Source: CAZGMC01 sp964526565 (lineage in GTDB: Bacteria > Pseudomonadota > Alphaproteobacteria > DSM-16000 > Inquilinaceae). Taken from it: DNA of 60,879 bases. Each line of letters begins with the position of its first letter. Within the stretch, counting starts at the first letter, position 1. The position numbers and the translations under genes are program-made. The DNA lies in assembly GCA_964526565.1 (NCBI GenBank), contig CAZGMC010000010.1:1-60879 (forward strand), written 5' to 3'. This document shows, one piece after another, positions 11,076-19,343 of this stretch. The notes under the pieces were generated by a model. The model saw only the letters and a program-made list of their open reading frames with translations. It was not told where the DNA came from and ran no database searches.

Positions 11076-12176
11076 CTACCCACCCCCCGTCCGGTTGCGG
11101 GCGTCCAGGAAGGCCTGGACGGAGATCGTCGGCCAGAGCTGGCCGCGCTGCAGGGCGGCCTCGTAGGACTGCCAGATCTCGGCCTCGATCCCGCCCGCCG
11201 CGCCGAAACCGGCCAGGATGTCGCGTGCCGCGGTCCGGGCGCGCTCCTCGATGGCGCGGGGGAAGCGGCGCAGCTGCACGCCGTGCTCGTCGACCAGTTG
11301 GGCCAGGGCGAGCTGGTCGCGGTACTCGCTTTCGGCCAGGGCGGCGGCGTTCTCCGCCTCGCAGGCGGTGGCCACCACCGCCTGCAGGTCGGCCGGCAGG
11401 CTCTCCCAGGCGGTGCGGCTGATCAGGCACTCGCCGGTGCCGTTGGGCTCGTGCAGCCCCGGCCAGTAGTAGAACCGCGCCCCCTCGTGGAAGCCCAGGG
11501 CCAGGTCGCTGGCCGGCCCGGCGAACTCGGCCGCATCGATGGTGCCGAGCCGCAGCGCCATCAGGGTGTCGCCGGGCGGCAGCGACACCTGCACCACGCC
11601 GAACGCGGCGTACATCTCGCCGCCCAGCCCCGGCATGCGGAAGCGCAGGCCGCGCAGGTCGTCCGGCCCGTTGATCTCGGACTTGAACCAGCCGCCCATG
11701 GACATGCCGGTGTTGCCCGCCATCAGCGGCTTGATACCGAAGTCGGCATAGAGCCGGTCCCACAGGTCCTGGCCGCCGCCGTACATCACCCAGGCGTTGT
11801 GCTCGTGCGGCGTCAGGCCGAACGGCACGGCGGTGTAGAACGCCGCCGCCGGCGCCTTGCCCTGCCAGAACAGGGCCGCCGTGTGGCCCATCTCGGCAAC
11901 GCCGTCGCCAACCGCGTCGAACACCTCGAAGGCCGGCACGATCTCGCCGGCGGCAGACACCGCCACCGTCAGGCGGCCGTCGCTGAGCGCCGCGATCCGC
12001 TCGGAGAGCCGCCGCGCGCTGACACCGGGGCCGGGCAGGTTGAGCGGCCACGACGTGACCATGCGCCACCGGTACCGCTCCTGCGCCCGCACCACGGCCG
12101 GGGCACCCAGCGAAACCGCGCCGGCAGCGGCGCCGGCACCGGTGGCGAGCAGGGAACGTCGGGTAACACGGGTCAT
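11076..12176 (-). CDS. TRAP-type solute-binding protein (DctP/TakP-like), Tat-exported
   Basis: 366 residues. A twin-arginine signal (TRRSLLATG, Arg6-Arg7, hydrophobic stretch, likely cleavage near Ala31) sends it folded to the periplasm. The mature part matches DctP-family binding proteins: RWRMVTSWP, AAGEIVPAFEVFDAV, GH.A..FWQGKAPAA.F.TAVPFG and the substrate-carboxylate Arg180 in FRMPG. The closest pattern I recall is TakP of Rhodobacter, which binds 2-oxo acids. No membrane subunits (DctQ/DctM) lie nearby, so it is an orphan. The start has AAGGA seven bases upstream. A TPP riboswitch sits in its leader (12330-12432), implying repression when thiamin pyrophosphate is plentiful. Substrate is inferred, not shown. 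Confidence 0.88.
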   Translation of the reverse strand: MTRVTRRSLLATGAGAAAGAVSLGAPAVVRAQERYRWRMVTSWPLNLPGPGVSARRLSERIAALSDGRLTVAVSAAGEIVPAFEVFDAVGDGVAEMGHTAALFWQGKAPAAAFYTAVPFGLTPHEHNAWVMYGGGQDLWDRLYADFGIKPLMAGNTGMSMGGWFKSEINGPDDLRGLRFRMPGLGGEMYAAFGVVQVSLPPGDTLMALRLGTIDAAEFAGPASDLALGFHEGARFYYWPGLHEPNGTGECLISRTAWESLPADLQAVVATACEAENAAALAESEYRDQLALAQLVDEHGVQLRRFPRAIEERARTAARDILAGFGAAGGIEAEIWQSYEAALQRGQLWPTISVQAFLDARNRTGGG

Positions 12177-12262
12177 GACGGCATCCTTCGTACGGCCGGC
12201 GTCGTGCGGCCGGGCTGGCCGGCATAGCCGACGGCGGCATCGTCAGGGCAACGGGCCACGAA

Positions 12263-12294
12263 CGCTTCCCCTCGTGTGCCGGAGCGGGGAAGCG
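12263..12294 (-). promoter_or_regulatory. Perfect 9-bp stem between the TPP riboswitch and the TRAP gene
   Basis: cgcttcccc at 12263-12271 pairs exactly with ggggaagcg at 12286-12294, with a 14-base loop. It lies between the aptamer and the start codon and may belong to the expression platform. No run of U follows, so it is not a textbook terminator. Confidence 0.35.
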
Positions 12295-12329
12295 GGAGAC
12301 ACCGTGCCGATGGATGGAAGGCGCCACGG

Positions 12330-12432
12330 TCCCAATTCCCTTCGCCGGCATGACCCGGATCAGGTTCCACGGGTTGGCGATGGTCCGCCTCTCAGCCCCG
12401 GCGCAGTCGTTACGGCGCGGGACACCCCGTTG
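12330..12432 (-). ncRNA. TPP (THI-box) riboswitch
   Basis: On the minus strand the conserved aptamer blocks appear in order: GGGGTGTCCC at the 5' side, GGCTGAGAGG (the THI-box CUGAGA), ACCC, then GAACCTGATCCGGGTCATGC followed by CGGCGAAGGGAA. This is a near-complete match to the thiamin pyrophosphate aptamer. The first gene downstream in the same direction is the TRAP-type binding protein starting at 12176, about 150 bases away. The divergent cold-shock gene is on the other strand and cannot be controlled by this RNA. Confidence 0.93.
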
Positions 12433-12901
12433 AGACGGACACGAGTGTGGGCTCTTGCGGGCGCGATCTCAAGGGGGAGGGTGGGGCGGCGCAGGTTTAT
12501 CCGGATCAATTCAGGTCGATCGAGAACGCGCGACAGTCCGGGCTCGGGATGGTTCTCCCCGTTGCTTCCGGATTGCCACCCCCGTCACCATTCGGTCATT
12601 TGCGATTCGGCGGGCGCCAAGGTAGAGTGCGGTTGCTTGGCGGGGTTCGCGTTGCGGCCCCGGCGGGTGCGGCTGGCTGAGGCGCCCATCGTTCTCCCAG
12701 AGGCGACATGCGTTCAGCCTGCATCGGAGGCTGAACGGAAGACGGTGACGACCTGCCGGATGCCCGATCGGGCAGTGCGGCGCCGCGGCCCGTCATGCGG
12801 CGCGGCAGTAGGCGGAACAGCGAGGCCGCGTGTCCCTCTCTCCCTCATCCCGACCACCATCAGCCTGTCGCGGCGCGGCTGCCGCCTCCATGGAGACCCG
12901 C
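12433..12901. other. Intergenic stretch of 469 bases: long leader region of the cold-shock gene
   Basis: No convincing gene. It separates the divergent riboswitch/TRAP unit from the cold-shock gene. A candidate promoter lies inside (12600-12628), which would give the cold-shock mRNA a leader of about 270 bases, a length typical of thermoresponsive cold-shock leaders. Confidence 0.45.
12600..12628 (+). promoter_or_regulatory. Candidate promoter for the cold-shock gene
   Basis: TTGCGA at 12600-12605 and TAGAGT at 12623-12628, 17 bases apart. Found by eye; other placements are possible. Confidence 0.3.
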
Positions 12902-13114
12902 ATGCCTATCGGCACCGTTAAATGGTTCAACACCACGAAGGGTTACGGCTTCATCTGCCCTGAAGACGAGGAGGGCAAGGACGTGTTCGTGCACATCTCT
13001 GCCGTGCAGCGCGCCGGCATCCCCAGCCTCGCCGAAGGCCAGCGTGTCGAATACGAGATCACCGAACGCAAGGACGGCCGCACCGCCGCGGACAACCTGA
13101 GGCTGGCCGACTAG
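12902..13114 (+). CDS. Cold-shock domain protein (CspA family)
   Basis: 70 residues, a single cold-shock OB-fold. It starts MPIGTVKWFNTTKGYGFI, with RNP1 (KGYGFI) and RNP2 (VFVHIS) RNA/DNA-binding motifs, and ends in the usual TERKDGRTAADNL strand. An RNA chaperone that melts mRNA structure. The ATG at 12902 is chosen because GGAG lies six bases before it and the family begins here; an in-frame ATG 12 bases upstream is less likely. Confidence 0.95.
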   Translation: MPIGTVKWFNTTKGYGFICPEDEEGKDVFVHISAVQRAGIPSLAEGQRVEYEITERKDGRTAADNLRLAD

Positions 13115-13145
13115 CCGGCCGGCGCCCACTCCGGCACCCACTCCA

Positions 13146-13168
13146 GCGGCCGGGCCGGCCCCGGCCGC
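13146..13168 (+). terminator. GC-rich hairpin after the cold-shock gene
   Basis: gcggccggg (13146-13154) pairs with cccggccgc (13160-13168) over nine bases with a five-base loop, about 30 bases after the stop codon. There is no T tract, so it may be only an mRNA 3'-end stabiliser. Confidence 0.3.
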
Positions 13169-13295
13169 CCTGCGGTGGTATGCTTCCTGCGAAACCGAGC
13201 GCGCACCGACGCCGGCCCCACCGGGACCGGCAACTCTGGCCTTGCACGGCACGCGGCACGCGGCACAGCCGGATGGCAACTGGAACAAGGCCGCA

Positions 13296-13994
13296 TCAGT
13301 CCAGGCCGCGCACCTCCTCAACCATGTCCTGCAGGCGGCGGAAGTCGCGCACGACGATGGCGTTGCCGCGGCGCTCCACCAGGCCGGCGCGGCTCAGCTC
13401 GCCGAACACCCGCGCCACCGTCTCGCGGGTCGTGCTGACGCGGCCGGCGATGTCGCTGTGGGTGGGGATCGGGGTGATCGTCGCCGTGTTGCCGTCGTGC
13501 CGGCGCGTCGCCAGGCGCAGGATCTCCGCCTGCACCCGGTTGTTGGCGGCCAGCGTGCTCAGGTCGGTGATCCGTTCCGTCGAGCGGCGCAGCAGCTCGG
13601 TGAGATGGCGAATCATGCGCATCGCCACCGGCGGGTGCTCGGTGATCACGTCGCGGAACACCGGCGGCGGCATGGCCGCGACCAGGGTCCGGCACAGCGC
13701 CACGACGTTGGCCGAGCGCGGGCCGCCGTCGATCGCCGCCAGCTCGCCGAAGAAGCCGCCGGGCTCCAGGTCGCTGAAGCTGATCTCCCGCCCCGACAGC
13801 GAGTAGATGACCACGCGCACCCGGCCCTCGACCAGGAAGAACACGTCCTGGGACTCGTCGAGCCGGTCGATGATCTGCTCGTGGCCGGTGAAACGGCGCC
13901 AGCTGCAGCGCCTGGCCAGCGCCGCGCGCTCGGCCGGCGCCAGGGGCTGGAGCAGGCCGATCCCGTCCAGAGTCGCCGCCGCGATCTGTGCCAC
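13296..13994 (-). CDS. Crp/Fnr-family transcriptional regulator
   Basis: 232 residues. A cyclic-nucleotide-binding-like beta-barrel (about 14-125, with the GGFFGELAAIDGGPRSA phosphate-cassette-like segment) is joined by a long helix to a Crp-type winged helix (about 165-225, recognition helix in STTRETVARVFGEL). It lacks the N-terminal Cys cluster of Fnr, so a nucleotide or other small ligand is more likely than an Fe-S cluster. It lies 45 bases downstream of the methyltransferase/type III PKS pair in the same orientation. The short gap contains GTGA...TCAC arms with a seven-base centre (around 14030-14043), a possible autoregulatory site. Confidence 0.9.
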   Translation of the reverse strand: MAQIAAATLDGIGLLQPLAPAERAALARRCSWRRFTGHEQIIDRLDESQDVFFLVEGRVRVVIYSLSGREISFSDLEPGGFFGELAAIDGGPRSANVVALCRTLVAAMPPPVFRDVITEHPPVAMRMIRHLTELLRRSTERITDLSTLAANNRVQAEILRLATRRHDGNTATITPIPTHSDIAGRVSTTRETVARVFGELSRAGLVERRGNAIVVRDFRRLQDMVEEVRGLD

Positions 13995-14039
13995 CCCGTC
14001 CTCGTCGTCGCAGTATGTTCTTCGTTTTGTGAGAGATTA

Positions 14040-14573
14040 TCACGGACCGGCGGTGTCGGGAAGATGGTCGCGACGGCGGGCGGCCAGCACCGTGTCCTCG
14101 ACGCGGATGCGGTGCCACAGCAGCAGGCCGTTGGCCACGGATGCCACGACGGCGATTTCCCATTGCCCGAAGACCAGCGGCAGCACCGCCACCTCGCCGG
14201 CGACGACGACGTAGTTGGGATGACGGCACAAGCGATACGGGCCGCGGCGGACCAGCGGCGCGCCGGGCACGGTGATGATCCGCGTCGTCCAGAACCGGCC
14301 CAGGCTGGCGATCACCCACACCCGCCCGGCCTGCAGCCCCAGGAACAGGGCCAGCCAGCCCCAGTGCAGCGCCGCGTCGGCCGGCGTCAGGGCGAACAGG
14401 GCACCGAGCCACCCGGCCTGGACCACGAAGAACAGCGGATAGTGCCCGGCGCCGTGCTCGCGGCCGCCGGCGGCCATCAGGCGGGCGGCATTGCGGCGGG
14501 CCAGCACCAGCTCGGCCAGCCGCTGGGCCAGCACGGCCAGGACGATCCACTGCGGCGGGCCGAACGGGACCAT
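14040..14573 (-). CDS. Isoprenylcysteine methyltransferase (ICMT)-family membrane methyltransferase
   Basis: 177 residues, about four to five hydrophobic helices. The C-terminal catalytic signature GPYR.CRHPNYVVVAGE of the ICMT family binds S-adenosylmethionine. It begins six bases after the stop of the type III polyketide synthase. This pair is the arrangement of srsA-srsB and bpsA-bpsB, where the membrane methyltransferase O-methylates alkylresorcinols or alkylpyrones made by the synthase. The same role is inferred here. Confidence 0.85.
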   Translation of the reverse strand: MVPFGPPQWIVLAVLAQRLAELVLARRNAARLMAAGGREHGAGHYPLFFVVQAGWLGALFALTPADAALHWGWLALFLGLQAGRVWVIASLGRFWTTRIITVPGAPLVRRGPYRLCRHPNYVVVAGEVAVLPLVFGQWEIAVVASVANGLLLWHRIRVEDTVLAARRRDHLPDTAGP

Positions 14574-14579
14574 GCCGCC

Positions 14580-15623
14580 TCACAGGTCGAGCAGCAGGAA
14601 GCCGACCGAGAAGCCGGGCCCCAGCGCCGTCATCAGGTGGCGGCCGCGTGCCCCGGCGGCCATCTTCTCGGCCAGCACGAACAACACCGTTGGCGCCGAC
14701 ATGTTGCCGAAGCGGCGCAGCACGGCGCGCTCTGCGGCCAGGGCGCCATCGCCCAGGTTGAAGCTGTCCTCGATCGCCGCCAGCACCTTGGTGCCGCCGG
14801 GATGGCAGATCATGCCGTCCAGGTCGGCGGCGGTCAGGGTGTGGCGGGCCAGGAAGGCATCGGCGGCGGCACGCATGTCGGTGCGGACGATGGTCGGGAT
14901 GTCGCGCGAGAAGATCACCCCCAGGCCGTCATCCTCGACCGACCAGCCCATCACGTCCAGGCTGTCCGGCCAGGTGTGCTCGCCCCAGGCGCGCAGCACC
15001 GGCCCGCCACCGCCGGTGGTGTCGGCCTCCAGCAGCACGGCGGCGGCGCCATCGCCGAACAGGGCGGTGGCGACGATGTTGTTCTTGCGCACGTCGCGGC
15101 GGCGAAAGGCCAGCCCGCACAGCTCGACGACCAGCAGCAGAATGCGGGCGCCCGGCATGGCCTGCGCCAGGGCGGCGGCGCGGGCGAGGCCCAGCACGCC
15201 GCCGGCACAGCCCAGGCCGAACACCGGCAGGCGCATCACGTCGCGGCGGAACGGCAGGCGTTCCATCAGGCGGGCGTCCAGGCTGGGCGTGGCCACGCCG
15301 GTGCTCGACACGGCGACCACGGCATCGATCGCCGCGGCCGCCACACCGGCATTGTCCAGGCACTGCCGTGCCGCGGTCTGCAGCAGGTCCAGCGCATGGC
15401 GGACATAGAGGCCGTTGCGGTCGGGCCAGCCGTGCGGCTCCAGATACCAGTCGGGCGGCACGCAGCTGCGCCGCGTGTCGATGCCGGCGTTGTCGAACAC
15501 GCCGGCCATGCGCTGGAACAGGCCGGGCCGGTCGGCGAAGATGCGCGCGGCGTAGTCGCGGGCCAGCGCCTGCGGGATCACGTAATCCGGGCTGGCGGTG
15601 GCGAGGGCGGCAATCGAGGGCAT
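14580..15623 (-). CDS. Type III polyketide synthase (chalcone-synthase-like; alkylpyrone/alkylresorcinol synthase)
   Basis: 347 residues, the normal length of the family. The catalytic triad is visible: Cys139 in VFGLGCAGG, His274 in ICHPGG and Asn307 in RFGNMSAP. These homodimeric enzymes load an acyl-CoA starter, extend with malonyl-CoA and cyclise the chain. With the ICMT-type methyltransferase just downstream, a phenolic lipid or alkylpyrone product for the membrane is the best guess. ATG 15623 gives the family-like start MPSIAALATASPDYVIPQ; earlier in-frame ATGs add unrelated sequence. Confidence 0.92.
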   Translation of the reverse strand: MPSIAALATASPDYVIPQALARDYAARIFADRPGLFQRMAGVFDNAGIDTRRSCVPPDWYLEPHGWPDRNGLYVRHALDLLQTAARQCLDNAGVAAAAIDAVVAVSSTGVATPSLDARLMERLPFRRDVMRLPVFGLGCAGGVLGLARAAALAQAMPGARILLLVVELCGLAFRRRDVRKNNIVATALFGDGAAAVLLEADTTGGGGPVLRAWGEHTWPDSLDVMGWSVEDDGLGVIFSRDIPTIVRTDMRAAADAFLARHTLTAADLDGMICHPGGTKVLAAIEDSFNLGDGALAAERAVLRRFGNMSAPTVLFVLAEKMAAGARGRHLMTALGPGFSVGFLLLDL

Positions 15624-15770
15624 GGCAGCCTGCGTGTTTTGAACTAGACATAGGGTTGTGCCGCCCGCTTTCATTCCCACGGTCGTATCATATCTGTGTT
15701 CGGAGACTCTGTGTTCAGAGACCGCCGCGGCGGCCGGACGGCGGCGCGGGCTCACCAGCGAGGCAACGAC

Positions 15771-16706
15771 GTGACCAGGAAGCGCCAGCACACCGAACCG
15801 GGCCCGCCCCTCGACCCGCCCGCCACCCATGGCCTCGGCTTCATGGCGCGGATGCGGGCGTACTTCTTTGCCGGCATCCTGGTCACCGCGCCGATCTTCA
15901 TCACGTTCTACCTGGCCTGGCTGTTCATCAGCTTCGTCGACGAGACCGTCACGGCGCTGGTGCCGGCGCGTTTCCACCCGGAGACCTACCTGCCGTTCGG
16001 CATCCCCGGCCTCGGCGTCCTGGTGCTGGCCGTGACGCTGATCCTGATCGGCTGGTTCACGGCCGGCGTGGTCGGCCGCATGCTGGTGCGCGTCCAGGAT
16101 CGCGCGCTGGCGCGCATGCCGGTGGTGCGCAACGTCTACAGCGCGCTCAAGCAGATCCTGGAGACGGTGCTGGCGCACAAGTCGACCGCGTTCCGCGAGG
16201 TGGTGCTGCTGGAGTATCCGCGCCGCGGCATGTGGGCGATCGGCTTCATCACCGGCACCACCCAGGGCGAGGTGCAGAACCTGACCGAGGACGAAACCGT
16301 CAACATCTTCCTGCCGACGACGCCGAACCCGACCTCCGGATTCCTGTTGTTCGTGCCGCGCGGCGACCTGATGGTGCTCGAAATGACGGTGGAGGAGGGC
16401 ATCAAGATGGTCGTCTCCGGCGGCATCGTCACACCCCCCGACCGCCGCCCCCTGGAGGAGAAGGATCTGCCGCAGATCACCACGCGCCTGCGCGGCGTCG
16501 GCCAGGCCATCGAGGAATGGGGCGACGAGGTCGCGGCGCGGGAGGCGGCCGCGCGCGCCGCGGCCAGACAGGCAGCGGCCCAGGCCCCGGCGCCGGTCCC
16601 CGCGGCTCCGGCTCCGGCTCCGGCTCCGGCCCCGGCGCCGCGCGAGGGCAGGCGGCCCAAGGCGCCGCCCGGTACGGCCAGGCGCAGCGGCACTGGCGGC
16701 GATTAG
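15771..16706 (+). CDS. DUF502 family membrane protein
   Basis: About 311 residues. Two transmembrane segments (near residues 25-50 and 80-105) are followed by a soluble DUF502 region with the conserved VRNVYSALKQILETV and GF.TG blocks. The GTG at 15771 is preferred because gagg precedes it; an ATG at 15696 would add 25 residues. The tail is a low-complexity Ala/Pro stretch encoded by a 6-bp tandem repeat. The function of DUF502 proteins is not established. The gene converges on recG with 12 bases between them. Confidence 0.8.
   Translation: MTRKRQHTEPGPPLDPPATHGLGFMARMRAYFFAGILVTAPIFITFYLAWLFISFVDETVTALVPARFHPETYLPFGIPGLGVLVLAVTLILIGWFTAGVVGRMLVRVQDRALARMPVVRNVYSALKQILETVLAHKSTAFREVVLLEYPRRGMWAIGFITGTTQGEVQNLTEDETVNIFLPTTPNPTSGFLLFVPRGDLMVLEMTVEEGIKMVVSGGIVTPPDRRPLEEKDLPQITTRLRGVGQAIEEWGDEVAAREAAARAAARQAAAQAPAPVPAAPAPAPAPAPAPREGRRPKAPPGTARRSGTGGD
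16603..16640 (+). repeat. 6-bp tandem repeat (ggctcc) in the DUF502 gene
   Basis: Several copies of ggctcc and variants encode an Ala-Pro run in the tail of the DUF502 protein. The unit is a multiple of three, so changes in copy number keep the frame. Confidence 0.8.
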
Positions 16707-16718
16707 GGCTCGCGGCCG

Positions 16719-18803
16719 TCAACCGGAGCGCAGGTACTTTACCGCCGCGTCGCGCTCGAACAGGTAGAGGAGCACGCGCAGCGCCTGGCCGCGGTCACCG
16801 GCCAGGTCGGGGTCGCGGGTCAGGATCAGGCGGGCGTCGTCGCGCGCCGCCGGCAACAGGTCGGCGTGGGCCTCCAGGTCGGCCAGGCGGAACACGGGCA
16901 GGCCGCTCTGGCGGGTGCCCAGCACCTCGCCGGCGCCGCGCAGGCGCAGGTCCTCCTCGGCGATGCGGAAGCCGTTGTCGGTCTCGCGCAGCATGGCCAG
17001 GCGCGCCCGCGCCGCCTCACCCAGGGGATGCTGGTAGAGCAGGACGCAGGTCGCCGGCCGGTCGCCGCGGCCGATGCGCCCGCGCAACTGGTGCAGCTGG
17101 GCCAAGCCGAACCGCTCGGCGTGCTCGACGACCATGACCGTGGCGGCCGGCACGTTGACCCCGACCTCGATCACCGTGGTGGCGACCAGCAGGTCGATGC
17201 CGTTGCCGGCGAACGCCGCCATGACGGCGTCCTTCTCCGCCGCCTTGAGCCGGCCGTGGACCAGCCCGACGCGGCCGCCGAAGCGCTCGCGCAGGATGTC
17301 GTAGCGGTCGGTGGCCGCGGCCAGGTCGACTGCCTCGGACTCCGCGACCAGCGGACAGACCCAGAACACCTTGGCGCCGCGCTCGAGCTGGCGGGCGACG
17401 CCGGCGGCGACCTCGTCGATGCGGTCCAGCGGCACGGTGCGCGTGTCCACCGGCATGCGGCCCGGCGGCTTGTCGGTCAGGCGCGACACCTCCATGTCGC
17501 CATAGGCCGTCAGCTGCAGCGTGCGCGGGATCGGCGTCGCCGTCATCACCAGGATGTCGACCGCGCGGCCCTTGCGGCTGAGCTGGAGCCGCTGATGGAC
17601 GCCGAAGCGGTGCTGCTCGTCGATCACCGCCAGCGCCAGGTCGTGGAACGCCACGTCCTCGGTCAGCAGGGCGTGGGTGCCGACGATGATGTGCACCGAG
17701 CCGTCGGCCAGCCCGGCCAGCACCTCGGCGCGGCGGCGGCCCTTGTCGCGGCCGGTCAGCACCTCGACCCGCACGCCGGCCGCCGCGGCCAGTGGCTGCA
17801 GGGTCTCCAGGTGCTGGCGGGCGAGGATCTCGGTGGGGGCCAGCAGCGCCGCCTGGGCGCCGACCTCGACCGCCGCCAGCATGGCGAACAGGGCGACCAC
17901 GGTCTTGCCGCTGCCGACATCGCCCTGGAGCAGGCGCAGCATGCGCGTCTCCGCCGCCATGTCGCCCATGACCTCGGCCACGGCCATGCGCTGCGACGGC
18001 GTCAGCGAGAAGGGCAGGGCGGCCTCCGCCAGGCTTTGCAGCCGCACGTCGCCGCACAGCGAGCGGCCGGGCAGCCGGCGCATCGAGGCGCGGACCAGGG
18101 CCAGGGCGAGCTGGTTGGCCAGCAGCTCGTCATAGGCAAGCCGCGCCCGCGCCGGGGCCAGCGGCGCCAGGTCGGCCTCGGACTGCGGCGCGTGCGCGGC
18201 GGTCAGGGCGTCTCGCCACGCCGGCCAGCCCTGGCGGTCGCGCCAGGCCGGGTCCTGCCATTCCGGCAGGCTTGGGGCGCGCTCGACGGCAGCGGCGATG
18301 GTCTTGGTCAGCGTCTTGGGCGCCAGGCCGGTGGTCATCGGGTAGACGGGCTCGACGGTGGCGATCTCGTCGCGGCGGTCGGCCGGCTCCACATAGTCCG
18401 GGTGGGCGATCTGCAGCAGGCTCTGGAACATGTCGACGCGGCCGCTGACGACGCGCGTGCTGCCGACCGGCAATATCCTGGTCAGCCAGTCCTTGTTGCC
18501 GCGGAAATAGATCAGGTCGATGGTGCCGCTGTCGTCGGCGCAGCGCACCCGATAGGGGGCGCGGTGGGTGTTCGGCGGCGGGATGTGGCCCTCGACGCGC
18601 ACCGTCAGCGTGGCGACGCGGCCGACCTCGGCATCGGCCACCCGGGGCGCGTGGCGGCGGTCGACGACGCCGGCGGGCAGGTGCCACAGCAGGTCGACCA
18701 CCTTCGGCCCGGCCAGCTTCTCGAGCAGCGGCGCGACCTTCGGCCCGACGCCGGGCAGCGCCGGAATCTCGGCGAACAGCGGGAACAGGATGTGCGGACG
18801 CAT
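16719..18803 (-). CDS. recG: ATP-dependent DNA helicase RecG
   Basis: 694 residues, the usual length. The N-terminal wedge/OB region (about 60-150) is followed by the SF2 motor with Walker A GDVGSGKT (294-301) and motif II DEQH (395-398), then the C-terminal helicase lobe with QLRGRIGRG and the TRG-type end. It remodels stalled forks and Holliday junctions and is recruited by the SSB tail. The start at 18803 gives MRPHILFPLFAEIPALPGVGPKV, where the family normally begins. It is divergent from DUF29-sdhE-mfd, so repair genes flank a shared 158-base promoter region. Confidence 0.97.
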   Translation of the reverse strand: MRPHILFPLFAEIPALPGVGPKVAPLLEKLAGPKVVDLLWHLPAGVVDRRHAPRVADAEVGRVATLTVRVEGHIPPPNTHRAPYRVRCADDSGTIDLIYFRGNKDWLTRILPVGSTRVVSGRVDMFQSLLQIAHPDYVEPADRRDEIATVEPVYPMTTGLAPKTLTKTIAAAVERAPSLPEWQDPAWRDRQGWPAWRDALTAAHAPQSEADLAPLAPARARLAYDELLANQLALALVRASMRRLPGRSLCGDVRLQSLAEAALPFSLTPSQRMAVAEVMGDMAAETRMLRLLQGDVGSGKTVVALFAMLAAVEVGAQAALLAPTEILARQHLETLQPLAAAAGVRVEVLTGRDKGRRRAEVLAGLADGSVHIIVGTHALLTEDVAFHDLALAVIDEQHRFGVHQRLQLSRKGRAVDILVMTATPIPRTLQLTAYGDMEVSRLTDKPPGRMPVDTRTVPLDRIDEVAAGVARQLERGAKVFWVCPLVAESEAVDLAAATDRYDILRERFGGRVGLVHGRLKAAEKDAVMAAFAGNGIDLLVATTVIEVGVNVPAATVMVVEHAERFGLAQLHQLRGRIGRGDRPATCVLLYQHPLGEAARARLAMLRETDNGFRIAEEDLRLRGAGEVLGTRQSGLPVFRLADLEAHADLLPAARDDARLILTRDPDLAGDRGQALRVLLYLFERDAAVKYLRSG

Positions 18804-18961
18804 GTCTGGGTCTGTCTGGACCGGATCCGTCCGCCGTGGCAACGGCACAAGAGTGCGACATCCGGCGCCCGGCTTTGCCGCGGCCGGTTTCGGGGATATA
18901 TCTACGGCGTGCCCGATCCATCGGCGATGGCTTTGTAGGCCGGACGGGAGCCGAACCAGCC

Positions 18962-19327
18962 ATGAAGGTTGCTCAGGACCAGCAGCTTGCGACATATGAC
19001 GGCGACTTCTGCGCCTGGCTGGAGCAGCAGGCGGCGCTGATCCGCGCCGGCCGGTTCGATCAGCTTGACATTCAGAACATCGCCGAGGAACTGGAAGGCC
19101 TGGGTCGCCTGGACAAGCGGACGGTCCGTGAGCACATCCGCAAGATCGTCTTACGCCTCATGACGTGGGAGAATCGGCTGCAACAGCGTGATGCGTCTTC
19201 AGAGATCGCGCTCCATCAAAGCCGGGATACTGTTGAAGATCTTGTGAACGACAGCCCCAGCTTGCGTCCGTTGCTTCGTTCCACTCTCCTCAGGAGCGGC
19301 GCTACGTCGATTCCTGAGTGCCCATGA
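18962..19327 (+). CDS. DUF29 family protein, probably C-terminally shortened
   Basis: 121 residues. It has the DUF29 pattern: YDGDFCAWLEQQAALIRAG, then LDIQNIAEELEGLGR, a helix with RKIVLRLMTWE and the SPSLRPLL block. Members are usually about 140-160 residues and continue with an acidic C-terminal helix. Here the ending (STLLRSGATSIPECP) does not look like the family, so a frameshift or truncation is likely after about residue 105. DUF29 proteins have no established function. It sits 16 bases before sdhE. Confidence 0.75.
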   Translation: MKVAQDQQLATYDGDFCAWLEQQAALIRAGRFDQLDIQNIAEELEGLGRLDKRTVREHIRKIVLRLMTWENRLQQRDASSEIALHQSRDTVEDLVNDSPSLRPLLRSTLLRSGATSIPECP

Positions 19328-19343
19328 CACCCGAAGGCTCCGA

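Noticed and set aside
12330..12901. TPP riboswitch acting on the cold-shock gene
   Set aside because: The aptamer is on the minus strand; the cold-shock gene is on the plus strand and divergent.
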